A stretch of 64,000 nucleotides of DNA from Cylicocyclus nassatus (lineage: Eukaryota > Nematoda > Chromadorea > Rhabditida > Strongylidae), in the NCBI GenBank assembly GCA_958299035.1, contig CATQJL010000305.1, positions 72,136,792 to 72,200,791 on the forward strand, given 5' to 3'. The notes beneath the pieces were generated by a model. The model was not told the origin of the DNA. It saw only the letters and a list, made by a program, of their open reading frames with translations, and made no database searches. Positions 33,201 to 44,397 of the stretch are shown here, one piece after another. A program made the position numbers and the translations under genes. Position 1 is the first letter of the stretch. Every line of letters starts with the position of its first letter.

Positions 33201-35765
33201 TGTTGATGGAATTTCTTCTAGAAAAACACATGTAAAGAATTCACTAATATGTTTAGCAAATTATGATGGAAAAAGCTTCAATATATAGACATAGTATTCT
33301 AATTCGTATTAGGTTGGAAAGAAAAGATGTCGATTTTCGTAGCAAAGCAAGAAGATAAAAAACAATACGTGAGGGGTATTATTTGATAGAACAAAGGGAG
33401 CTCTACGAAATAACCTTTGAACATTGACAGAAATAGCGATTTACCCGAAGTATGAAGTCAAAAAGTAAGAGCAGCTCATGTGCCAAAAATCGGATTTTTA
33501 CCCCAAAAAATTCTACAAACCTCTCACTTGCTCCTGCATGTAACTTGCTAGATTTTTTTCGTGCTTGAAAAGAAAAATTGAGAAACGGAAAATAGCAAAC
33601 TCCACCCTTGTGGTCTTGGGCTCTCCTGTATTGTCGTTGTATATCACAAACCTTCGAAACTTTAACCATAAAGTTTTGGCCTTGGATGTGCTTTACTTCT
33701 CGAAAAATATGAATTCAAGCGGAAAAAAATCTGAAGAAAACGTCATTCTTTTTCCCGGCCTCATACGCAGGTTTGATTTGTTGAATATTCTTGGCACTGT
33801 TTAATCAGCTGCTAAATTTCTCTCAACATGTAGTATCTTTTGTAAAAAGTATCCAAGTATTGTGTTGCTGAACATAAAAAGTTCTGCCAATTATTTAAGA
33901 AAGTTCGTTACATGTAGGACGCTAAAAAAATCAACGGTATCGAGATGCGGTCCTGTGATGTCAACTATGAAATGAACCAGTTGCTTTGAATGCCTGCTAC
34001 GAGCCAGACAATGGATACAGAGAATGACAGTGATTCAATGCTGTAAAGGTGCAGCAAGACAAGTTCAGCAGATTGGTATCAACAGAGCTTTCAGAACGTT
34101 TGTGAATGCACTGTGCTAACTTCAAATGTACGAGCGACTTTGTCATTGACTGATTGCTTCTTGATTCGTTACCTGAGCTTGTTTTAAGCATAATACATAC
34201 TCAATTTCAGGTATAAGTGTTGACGTTTTTAGCTGCGGTAACGCAACCAGTGCCTTCATTGAGAAAATAACATTGCTCCAGACTAAATATAACTAACTCA
34301 CTACAGCGTCCAAACAGGTTGTTGAAAAACCGCCCGTACCGCATCATTTGTTCGGTCTATAGATCTACCGAATTGGTTTAAGATATTTTGATCATGTGTA
34401 TTGACAATCTTATAATAATCATTAGGCATATCAAAAACTCCGACTTAATGTTACGTTCAGGAATTTCCTCCTAGTCAGCTTGAGGTAAAGTTTACTGTTT
34501 TGATTTGCTTTTGCCCCTTCAATAAATATTTCTACAAAAATCTTTTCAGATGCTGCCAGAAAGTCTGAGTTTTCGATCAGCTTTCGCTGCCACCTTCGTG
34601 TACTCCAAGTGATTTCAAAAGACACAGAAGATTAGATGACTAAGAACAGGTATGATTATAACAAATTTGTCTTACCTTGATTCACTAGTTCTGTCAACGC
34701 ATCAAAAATTTTTCTCCGTGTTAGTCGGCGTTTATAACAATCATGACGAGTTTTGAATTGCAGAGAAGGAAGTGACACTGAATGCTAGTCCTGATTAGTT
34801 TTATGAGCTAGTACTCGTTAGCACTAATGAGCTTATGCGTCAAAGTTTGCGGAGATCATCGGCACAAAGTTTACGTTATTATAGCGTTTCATATAAGTTA
34901 TCCTATTCTCTTCGCTATTATCAAATTGCAGCGTATTACCCTAAGTCTGCCGAGGCAGATGTGTTTGGCTTAGCATGGTAAAAAAAATGTTTTTGGCTTA
35001 GCATGACAAGGTAAAGCAAAATGTTTGCGATTTTTGGCACCATTGCTATACATGCTGCTGAACCTGCTAATTATGAGTGCAGTAAGGCATTGTAATGATA
35101 CCGAAGCCATTGAAATCCGATATTCGTAAAGATAATCCGTGCAAGTGTCAGGTACCTTTTTCCGATGTTTAAAAGGGTATATCTGTTTTCGGCGGGTGTG
35201 TGACGTTTCGCACGACCGTAATGCTTTCCACACAGGACCACCGCCGCGCGCGACACACCCTGCGGCGGCTTTTGCCTAAGCAAAACACGGGGAGGAAAGA
35301 TTTGCGGCGTATTACATGTTAAGACAAGTCAAAATCAGGGAGACGCTGGAGACCGCCCGTGCGAAAAGACCGTCTCCCGTTTTCGGCACATGTCTTCGTG
35401 CGTCGGTACGCAGAATTAGCGCCAGAATATTCGACCGCGCATCAAAACAAGGTTTTCATAATATGCGCTTGCTGCAGAGCCACAGAAGGTGGAGATCACC
35501 GAACACTGCCTTGAATCACAAGGTAAAAAACATAGAAATCTTGAAGTAGAATTCCAATTCACCACACTGGATAAGACATTACCGAGAAAAGTAGTACAGC
35601 TATGCCTATATCAAAAGAAAAGCCTAGATTTTGGAACTACAGCTTTTCTGTGTATAGACGCTGCTCTTCAGAATTCTGAACTTTTATGACAAATGCTTCT
35701 CGTCCTAAAAAATCACCACCTTTATAATTATGTCGTTGAGTTCTACTTTTTTATTCTTGCGTTGT
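33201..35765. other. No recognised gene
   Basis: AT-rich with scattered open frames of 60-90 codons on both strands and no convincing splice pairs. A short tandem duplication containing TTTGGCTTAGCATG occurs at 34963-35008. 35180-35460 is GC-richer (GCCGCCGCGCGCG-like patch near 35240) but shows no gene. Confidence 0.4.
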
Positions 35766-35769
35766 TCTT

Positions 35770-36600
35770 AGACGATATTAGCCTGGAAACTAAGTTTTGC
35801 AACTGGTTTCATAACTTCACTCCCTTTGGATATGGTGCACTCAAACTTTGGCATTATGTAGAAGGCGATGTGAGCTACAAGTAAGCACAAATTGTCTAAA
35901 TTTTGAACACGAAATAGAAAAGTTTCAGGCGTTTTTCGAAAGCTAGTGAAATTTGAAAATTTTTGGGGTTTCAAGCTAAAATGAAGCTTTTGGCAGCTAG
36001 ACCATGCGCAGTAATCCGGATTCGCCTACAAATTATTGCTGGAGGTTGACTTCTTTGGCCTATTAAGAAAGAAACGAAATTTAGGGGCATGTCGAGATTT
36101 GACGTCCTCATAAAGTCGAACGAGTCGATGTACGCAAGAGCTGCTGGGGACGACCGTCAATGACTAAAGAGTCCGAAGCTCAAATTCCGCCGAGACTTTA
36201 CAGAGTAAGGTTATTTAACCTACCAAACGCGAATATTACATTCATTTTTGAATCAATGCCTTTTTCCTTGTTTAGGGTAAGACCCCATATCGTACACCTA
36301 CAGTAATCCTACAAAAAAGCCCTTACCACGCAATTTCACCATCGTTTTCGCGATCAGCATGTCAGATAACACCCCTATGCCAAGTTTCAGCCAAATCCGT
36401 CAAACTTTGAATTTTTTCCCTTCATACCATGCACCTACCGTAACCCTCACTGCGACGTCAGAATTTGGTAGGACAGCAGCTGCACTTGTAGCTTATGTAA
36501 TAATCAACGCAGCGGCAAAATTTGAGTGCGCCATGTTGAGTGAGAAGGAAGTTATGAGACCAGTTGCAAAACTTAGTTTCCAACCTAATATTTGCTACTT
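35770..36600. repeat. Imperfect inverted repeat, about 115-bp arms
   Basis: GGAAACTAAGTTTTGCAACT (35782) faces AGTTGCAAAACTTAGTTTCC (its complement, near 36563), and similarity extends to GTGCACTCAAACTTTG/AAATTTGAGTGCGCC. The matching open frames on the two strands (KFECTISKGSEVMKPVAKL and KFECAMLSEKEVMRPVAKL) are a by-product of this. Interior about 600 bp, no ends recognised. Confidence 0.65.
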
Positions 36601-37926
36601 TTGTTGGTTCTCTCCATACCCGTTATGTCTTTAACCATCTCAAACTTTGTCAAATCTGCTTTGACCTCATCGCAGCTTTGGCCATTTTTGGAATCTTTTC
36701 GAGAGTTTTGATATTGCCCATTCTTAAGATCTTTGCTTGACCTGAAATGCTCGAAGGCCGTGGTGACTAACCCGTCATAGATACCTGCCTTCCATCTTAG
36801 CATACGTGTCTCCATCACATCTATTCTATGTTTATTTCTTTCCCTGCAGGGTCAACAATCGATAGTACTTTGAGCAATTGGACGTACTACATGCGGTAGA
36901 TCTTGGATTTGACTTGAGCGATATTCGCTTACCGCACAGGCTCTGCAAAAGGTACTGCTGGCAACGTCGCATATTTACTGGCACTTCGTCGATGGTGCGA
37001 TGAGAGCTGCCGGCAAATCAGAGAGCACGAAAAATAGTGCCCTCTTAGAAGAGAAAGGTGCCAGTACCCGACATGCCCTAAACATGTTCAGATGCTGACA
37101 GCGCCTTATGCGGAATTACCACACAACTCGCTCTCAGCAGATAACCAATCACGCACTCCGAAATCTGTCCATTAAAGTAATCGACTTTGTTATTTTCCAG
37201 GTATTTTTTTAAACAGTTTGGTTTTCGTACACAGTAAAATTTTCCAACATTGCTTGGTTTTGATCAGCATCTTCGTAACTATATCTCGTTCAAATCTTGT
37301 TCTTAACCATTTCGTGTTTTCCTTGTGCATTTCGATCAGCTGTTTACACAATGCAAAGTATATCACACACAGCTTCAATCATCTCTACACGCGCCCACTT
37401 TCTTGCACGTTCCCTTACTATTTTTTGCAACCGCGGGGCGTGCAGGTGTTGGATTGGTCAGGATGTCCACGGTCGTGATCGCTGCATGCAGATTTAAACG
37501 CGCATATGGCGCCTATCGGCGAAATTACTGAAGCCACGAAGTATAGAGCGACAGAAGTATCGAGGTAAAGCTGGGTCTCATCTTTTAAGCAAAAAGCAAG
37601 GAGGATTTGTGAATGCCAGAACAAACACGCAAACTCTAAAGTAGTACAACGATGTTTACTGCGCCTAAGCAACATACGAGCACGCAGCAGTTTCCAGGAC
37701 ATCATGTCACATTACACCTTTCTCGAAATAATCGGTCTCGAGGACTACGTTTAATTATTTGGGATGGCCCAAATCATTTAAATCTCAACATACTTTTGAA
37801 CTTCTTCGTCTTTCTCTGGTGATAAAACATTTTACAACAAAGAGACCGTTTTGAGCCGTCACCGCTTCCCTTAGGCCGAAAATCATGCAAGGAACCGCGT
37901 TAGACCCCGGACAGACTATATGCGAC
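36601..37926. other. No recognised gene
   Basis: No supported feature. A 95-codon minus-strand open frame at 37705-37418 has a hydrophobic stretch (ALYFVASVISPIGAICAF) but no exon context. Confidence 0.35.
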
Positions 37927-38203
37927 TTACTCAGACAATCAAATGCTCTCAGCCGGCAGCCACAAAGCCATCGCCTAGACCCACCAAAAGCGCGGTGGCC
38001 TCATCGCCTCACTGTCGCTTCCCGCTGAGAGCTTTGTCGGAGTTTTGTCGGAGCTTGTCGGAGCGGGCTCAGCGGGCAGCGAGCCCGCTCCGAGAAGCTC
38101 CGACAAAGCTCCGACAAAGCTCCCAGCGGGAAGCGACAGTGGCTGCGATAAGGCAACGACGCTTTTGGTGGGGCCCGCTGAGAGCCTGTGATTGTCTGAG
38201 TAA
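37927..38203. mobile_element. GC-rich foldback MITE
   Basis: TTACTCAGACAATCA at 37927 faces TGATTGTCTGAGTAA ending at 38203 with minor mismatches. The arms run to the centre through CTGTCGCTTCCCGCTG and GCTTTGTCGGAG, with GAGCTTTGTCGGAG repeats near the axis at about 38065. Strongly GC-rich against the AT-rich surroundings. Open frames on both strands are mirror artefacts. Confidence 0.8.
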
Positions 38204-38256
38204 TTTGATCGTCGCGACTTGATCGCGTGTGGGCGATCAAGTCGCGACGATCAAAT
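38203..38256. repeat. Perfect 24-bp inverted repeat, 6-nt loop
   Basis: ATTTGATCGTCGCGACTTGA continues to GATCGC, then a GTGTGG loop and the exact complement ending at 38256. It directly abuts the right end of the preceding foldback. Confidence 0.9.
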
Positions 38257-38549
38257 CGCCGATCGAAAATGTATGGCCATAGTTTAGGCGATCGCGTGCA
38301 TTTGCACACCTAACAACTCATTGCACGCAGAGGACGCTATTCCGTGAAAAAGGAACGGCGGAACGCTAAATTTTTACAATTTCTGAGTTCAGAGATCATA
38401 TTTATGATTGTTATGCATTTGAAATTGTAGGATATAATGTTAATCTCATTGTTAGGAGAGTACCGAAGCAGAATCTTTACTTTTTTTTACTATTCAGCTC
38501 TTATAAGCTTTGCATATAAGAAACGGTTGCATTTAAGTACTGATGCTGC

Positions 38550-38650
38550 TAATATTATAGATAGAGTATAGAATATAGTATAGTATATAATAATATAGTA
38601 CAGTATATATATATAGTATATATAATATAGTATAGTATATATGTTATAGA
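38550..38650. repeat. AT microsatellite (ATAGTAT-type)
   Basis: About 90 bases of interrupted TATAGTATA/ATATAATAT repeats. Slipped simple sequence; no other feature. Confidence 0.85.
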
Positions 38651-38700
38651 TATCGCGCTCCAGTTCCATAAGACGTCTCTAGTCTTCATTGTAGTTTGAT

Positions 38701-38845
38701 GGGTGGGGGACATTAGGTCGCCGAAAAAGGGCGGTCCCCGCGGTCATTTGCGACAATACGCACCCTTGTACATGCGCGGACATGCGTTCCTGCAGGGAAT
38801 CCGCGCGGGACTCTTCCAAATTCGGCGACCTAATGTCCTCCACCC
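38701..38845. mobile_element. 145-bp MITE with perfect 9-bp target duplication (Mutator-like)
   Basis: Ends GGGTGGGGGACATTAGGTCG and its complement with one mismatch; the terminal repeat runs about 25 bases, through GCCGAA. TAGTTTGAT occurs at 38692-38700 and again at 38846-38854, a perfect 9-bp direct duplication, which is the signature of Mutator-type (MULE) insertion. No coding capacity. A partial relative (GTGGGGGACCATTAGGTGCG) lies at 41104. Confidence 0.85.
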
Positions 38846-38908
38846 TAGTTTGATGTAGCTCCGACGACTCATTCTCATTACTCTCTATCAGAGCACATTC
38901 CACTAACG

Positions 38909-39728
38909 AGGAAGGTACTTACAATGGCCGTGGCCCTTTGATAGGTGATACATATCATCTGAAGCAGCTTCAAACGCTGATTCTAAATCTGCTTTCCTTT
39001 TGTGCGGAGCGCTCTTCCTAAGAAAGTTATGGAAGCCTGAAAATCCTATTTTGGGGGCGATCCTTGAGTTAAAGAGCGCTGCTACGTGCTTGGTGATGCA
39101 GTGGTGTAATGGTTAGTTGTTGGCATCAAAGGCGAAAGGTCGATGGTTTGAATCCAGTGCAGAGCGTACCATTTTGTACTACGAATGTGAGTTTGAAAAC
39201 TACTGTAATTTTTCTGCAGACACTTAGTGTAATGCCCTTGGCAAATGTGACTTAGGGAAAAATTTTCTTGCAGAACCGCTTGCTTGTTGAAATTTGGTTT
39301 ATTCCGCAAAAAATTCATGTACAGAGGTGAAGCGAAATTGCAAAGTGAGCAAAACACAGACATTTCTCACAACGGGAACAGCGTATGAAGAAAACCTCAG
39401 CGCAACTTTCGTGCTCGCAGGTACCCATTAAGTCACTAGGGGAACAATATTGGAGTGGCGTTTCAAATAAATTCAATCAAACCGGATTCGAACCATCGAA
39501 CTTTCGCGTTTACTGCCAACAACTAACCATTACATTATAAACCACCAACGCACGTAGCACATCCTCAAACTCAAGGAGCGGACCAAACCAGAATATTCAG
39601 GCTTCCATAGCTCTCTTCAGAAGAGCGCTCCGCAGAAAAGGAAAGCAGATTTGAAATCAGCGTTCGAAGCTGCTTCAGATGGTATGCATCTCATATCAAA
39701 AGGCTACGGCCATTGAAAATACTTCCCT
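38909..39728. mobile_element. Inverted pair of tRNA-like (SINE-type) units
   Basis: Arms of about 400 bases face each other around 39318. Each arm has a tRNA-like block: left 39092-39160 with box A TGGTGTAATGG (39102-39112) and box B GGTTTGAATCC (39145-39155); right, complement of 39480-39551, with box B GGTTCGAATCC and box A-like GTAATGG. Outside, GGTACTTACAATGGCCGTGG pairs with its imperfect complement at the right edge. The boxes fit an RNA polymerase III internal promoter, so each arm looks like a tRNA-derived SINE, arranged as a foldback. Confidence 0.75.
39092..39160 (+). ncRNA. tRNA-related pol III unit in a repeat (left arm)
   Basis: Box A and box B are spaced as in a tRNA and GGTTAGTTGTTGGC follows box A. 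A clean cloverleaf is not obvious: the acceptor ends do not pair well and the anticodon loop is unclear. I read it as a SINE head, not a working tRNA gene. Confidence 0.5.
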
Positions 39729-40359
39729 TGTAAGATGATGCACAACTGCACAACTTCGAATGGTTTTTCCTATACCTGACTCACCTTGTCACCTTTGGCA
39801 CAGCTACTGTAGCTTTACGAAAGGTATATGTAGGGACCGAATGCCATATATGACAATTGAAATTTTTTGGACTACTTTGATACATAGACAAATGCCAATT
39901 TGACGATTTAACGTGATTCAAGCCGTGGAACACCATTTTCCCATGTAGTTTCACGCTGTAATCACTGCATAAACGCATGCGTTAAGCTCATCTCTGTATT
40001 GTAATCCTCAATACACGTTCTGGCTTATCTATCTTGTAGCATTCTATGCATAATCTGCAAGGAGAAAAGTTGATTCAAATATTTATATATTTATTTCCAA
40101 TATTTTAATAATAAGAAGAAACATTTGTTTTACAGCGCCTAAACACATCCCATAAAAAAGTTCTAGCTAGAACTGCAAATATTTGGAAACAATAAAACTT
40201 TCCATTCTATGTGTATGTCACGTGCAAAGGAGGACGAAAATTCGTGTCAGTTTACTGTACTACCTCGTCGTTAGCAATGTCATACATTTGCAAAAAAAAA
40301 AACAGCTGACATTGTCTATAAAGCTAGGTTTATTTTTGCCTACACGTATCTACAATCAT
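39729..40359. other. No recognised feature
   Basis: AT-rich region downstream of the intact Srab gene. Nothing supportable apart from the expected 3' flank of that gene. Confidence 0.5.
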
Positions 40360-43300
40360 TCACCATTGCTTTTGATATGCAATAAAGTAAGCAGTCTGTC
40401 CGGCGCTGCCTTTCGAAGATTTCTGTAGATTTTCTTGCAACGCTGTAACTCTCCCTCTCCTTTGTCTCTTGATAAAGAATACCATGGTCACAGGAGCTAC
40501 GAAACAATAACAAGGAATCACCTAAAAGGAAAACAGTTTTGAGACGATTTGCCAGTAGATTGTCAGTTTTTTTTTTACGCGATAAGTGCGAGCTCTTTTT
40601 TCAGCAGTTTTCTCTGATTATATCAAAGTGTTTCGGGTACGTTGTTGTTTTGGTTGCAACCCTTCTGATGGGCGGAAATCTGGCAGCAGTGTTCACAGCA
40701 TATCTAATATATGAAAAATCGTAACGCCAGTTCAAACAACATCAGAAAGCGGGAAGCCGCGGTGCGGTCCCGAAGCGCGCAAATGCAAGTCTAGTACCTT
40801 TGACTAGTTTTCATAACTATTCTTAAGCTAAGCTTCTAGATTCGTTGGCTGTCTTTACTAGTTTTCGGGGCTGGAAAAAAGTTGATCGATTCTTTCCAAC
40901 AGCAGTACATTAGCTAGCTTGTACAGAGACTGATTGAGAATAAATGGGCTGCTGCTGTGTTTTCTAGATTATCTGCTTGGCATATGTATGTTTTTCTAAA
41001 AACAGGCATTTAATCAAAGAGTGTCCGCAAAAGTAAATGTGGCGTTTGTGGTCGAGCCAAGTTTCCAGCTAAACACAAAAGCGCGCAAGTGATTTGTTTT
41101 TAGTGGGGGACCATTAGGTGCGGGTCTACCAAGAACTGCGCTTGTATTTTCGATAAGATTCAAAGCAAAAGAATCACATGTGAATCACAAAAATTACTGA
41201 CAAGGAGAGGATCAGTCAAAGTAACCTTTTGAGATAAGATGTATACTGCTTTAAAGGGAATGAAACGCTGACTTTAAATTTGTTTTCTTTATTTGTCCCA
41301 GACTCCAAGGCAAAAAACTGAAGGTTTTTGAGATTGAAACTTTGAAGGCGCGGCTAGGATAAAATCAGTCGCAGCAATTTTCGCAGATCTTGAACGATCA
41401 CTGATCACTACTGCAATAAATAATCTTGGTGCGACTCTATCCATTTGCCGCTGCTTTGTTTGAAAGAAAGAGTTAACGACAAACTTCGCACTAATCATGC
41501 ATTCACGCTCTTGCTCACAAGAACCTTTACAACCATCGCTTGAAATTCGCAGTGCATAAGGAAGGCATTAGAATGTGTTCCGTGCCTTTTCAGTATACAT
41601 CTCATATCAAAGACCACTATGATTTACCATATTTCCTTTGTGAGTTGCAAATTTTAGTCATTGTAAAAGGAGCACACTCGTCAAAGCTCGAAGTTAGAGT
41701 GTAATTTGTTGAAAGACATACAAAAAGACGAGTTGACATATGGCACACACCATAATTATCCATTTCTTCATAAAGAAGGCATTTGTAATTTGTCACCATA
41801 ATAGTGAAAACTGCATTCTGATGTCCTTGGTTCTGGGTTCAAAGGTTGAAATCATGAAGCGTATAAAATGCACAAGTATGGATGTTTCTTCAATCAACCT
41901 TCCCTTTCGATAAATAAGCGAAGGTAGCAAAACTCTAACAAGGTGAAAAAGCGAAATATTCAAAGAGATTTGAAAAGGCTTCCATACATGTCCAAATTGT
42001 CGACAGAAATGCTGACATGTGTTTTAGAATTTGTTGATCATCCTACCGTAAAAATCGTCCAAATTCAAACAGTTAGTCAAAAAATTTGCGATTTTGCATA
42101 GCATGAACCGTGAATTCATTGGGTAAGAACGAAAAAGCACCTCGCAGAAATTGAATCGGATGAAAATCTGTAAACTTTGAAACCTACGTAGCATACTAGT
42201 GATAAGGTCCTATAAGTAACCAAAGACATGTTGTCAACATTAGCACGACGAATCATATTGGTAGTCATATAAACAAAATAAAACATAAACTGAATGAGAC
42301 CAAGCGTATTTATCATTGCTGTAGTCTCAATGTTTTCGCGTATTTGGAAACGACTGGAAAGGCTTTGAATCCAACTGAAATTCGCAGTTCACTAAAGTCG
42401 GTATTTGTGCAGGTAGCTTACCGCTTGTGCAGTTTTCTATTGATAGTAAATAAGGCAGACGACCAGATAAAAGCAGAAACGTTTACAGAAGTGATAATAT
42501 AGTTCCAGAGGTCAACCGTTGCCCAGTTATCTGTAGTAGACAAAGTTGATAGAATTCCAAACTTAACTATAAAGAAATGTCTACCTTTATTGTTATTGAG
42601 ACACGATATCAAAGGTTCAGTATTTTTAGAGGAAAAATCCGTAAAGGCAGCTACGGAAAGTGAAATAATTGCCTAAACAAAAATCAAAAGCAGGTGTCCC
42701 TGGCGCTTCATGTCTTTTACTACCGAATTATTTAAGCACTCACATCCGCAAAGCATATAAATAAACCCAAATTTAAGTGTGAACTTTCATATGATTTCGC
42801 ACAAACTGTAGCTATCGTTCTGTCAAGACAAAATCCTAACTGCAGAAATACCATATAACTACAGAGAAAACGCAATACAAATCTGACAAGAGTGCTATAT
42901 AAAGGAGCTTGGAAGACGTCGCATGGTCCTTTCGCCGCTAAAGCCGTATAGAGATGTTGTGTCTGAAGTGAAATAAATTACTTACAACTAGTCAAATAAC
43001 ATTGTAATTTACTGAGCGTTATTTGCAACTTTTTTGTCCTTTTTCCAAATGTGAAAGTTGTCAATAATAATAACTATTTTTGCTAGACTGCTTTCGCAAG
43101 TTTCTTGAGTAATTAGGTAAGCAGTATTTACAAAACGCAACAACACATAAATACGTACTTGAAATCCGATAACTGCGAGACAATGTAGACATATGCAAGC
43201 GCAGAATGTATATAACAACACCTGAACGGTTGTAATTTGCTTGAGGTCTGTCGGCTACTACTCTAGAGAGAGTTTCTTTAGCTACCTTAAGACTACCATG

Positions 43301-43447
43301 CACTCTGTAATCGTGGATAAACCCCCTTCTCACAACAATAAAAACGGTGGCAGCTATGCTCATGATTATATGCATCATTTGTATCAGGATATAATAGCAG
43401 TTGTTCACAATATATGCACCCTTTTGCGTGCACCAATCTGCATCCAT
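40360..43447 (-). CDS. Srab-class nematode chemoreceptor, six exons, apparently intact
   Basis: Seven-transmembrane chemoreceptor of the nematode Srab family, expected in sensory-neuron membranes. Exons: 43447-43286, 43221-43159, 42962-42744, 42672-42422, 42374-42188, 40521-40360; together 347 residues plus TGA, the usual size. All introns have GT/AG ends (GTAGCT, GTACGT, GTGAGT, GTAAGC, GTAGGT donors; TTCAG or TTTAG acceptors). Features: MDADWCTQ start, TM1 from about residue 18, HGSLK end of exon 1, TM2 as a separate 21-codon exon, PCDVF at about 88, LDRTIATV after TM3 at about 121, FQIRENI before TM6, IPCYCFVAP in TM7, and a C-terminal KQW. The start was chosen to match the broken paralogue's spacing to the first Cys; in-frame ATG 36 bases upstream (43483) is an alternative. 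Intron 5 is long (1.67 kb). Confidence 0.88.
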
Positions 43448-44397
43448 CAGCAGGGTGCAGTGTTTTTCTTGAATTAGAATCATATGGAATTACACAACTT
43501 TTAGAGCGACTGGCATGATAGGACTTTTATGGGGAACCAAACATATCATTAATCAGAAAGATCATAAGCTATTCGTGATTATGGATTTAATGCAAATGTA
43601 CAAGGTTTTCAAGCTAGATGATGCTACTATTTTTGATGCATTAAGGACTTTTGCTTTGAACTTGACATAAAAGCGCTTAGATAAGCAAAAAGTCTGACAT
43701 TCTCAAATCTCGATTTACACGTCCAAGTTACTATAAGAACAGCTCTTATTCCTAGCATAACCCATTATCAAAAATTTCTTGTTGAAAACTTTAGGATTCT
43801 AGAAGTAGGCGCTGTTCTGCTGATAAAGTGAGGATGGTAACGGAGCATTCCTTTCAGCTACTGTTTTGAATCCGCGATTGACACCTGTTGACGTATGAAA
43901 GCCATGTTGTATAGACAATATTTTGCGAGATTATAGAGAAGGGATCAAGCTGAACACCATGATTTGTGGTGTCAGATGTAGCATGAATAATAGAGACACT
44001 TCCTCTCTAACTTTTCGCCGCTAATGCTGCTTGTTGAGAAAGCTTGAAAGGTGGCTATGGCAGAAAATATATCAATTTACGCTAATTCAGGCTTAGAATT
44101 ATTGAACATAGAATCAGAAAAGTTGTCTGTCTATAATCAGCATTGCATACAGTTACGATGCGCCATTTCAGCAAGCATCTCGCATCAGACGTCACTTAGA
44201 AAGTAGTTACGAATGGGAAAATGAAGAAGTTTACGAGCAAGGAAAGCGTACAAGTATTTTTGATCTTCAACGCGCACGCCATGGGCTATTAACTAATTGA
44301 TAGAATAATTAATGTTTAGTGATTGATCATAAAACCATGCATTATCACAAAGAAACGCTCAACTTCTTTGAGACTACAGGACATGATAAAACTTATA
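43448..44397. other. 5' flank of the intact Srab gene
   Basis: Presumed promoter side of the receptor gene, since transcription runs leftward from about 43450. I see no recognisable promoter motif and no other feature. Confidence 0.4.

Noticed and set aside
35768..36634. Shared peptide KFEC...PVAKLSFQ as a conserved domain
   Set aside because: The two frames are on opposite strands of an inverted repeat; similarity comes from the repeat.
37920..38309. Pair of about 100-codon frames on both strands
   Set aside because: Produced by the GC-rich foldback; peptide repeats (ALSEFCRSLSERA and ALSELCRSFSERA) mirror the arms.
38560..38650. Possible regulatory TATA cluster
   Set aside because: Simple AT microsatellite with no gene start nearby.
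39092..39160. A functional tRNA gene
   Set aside because: A and B boxes are present but the acceptor and anticodon arms do not pair properly, and an inverted diverged copy shows that it belongs to a repeat.
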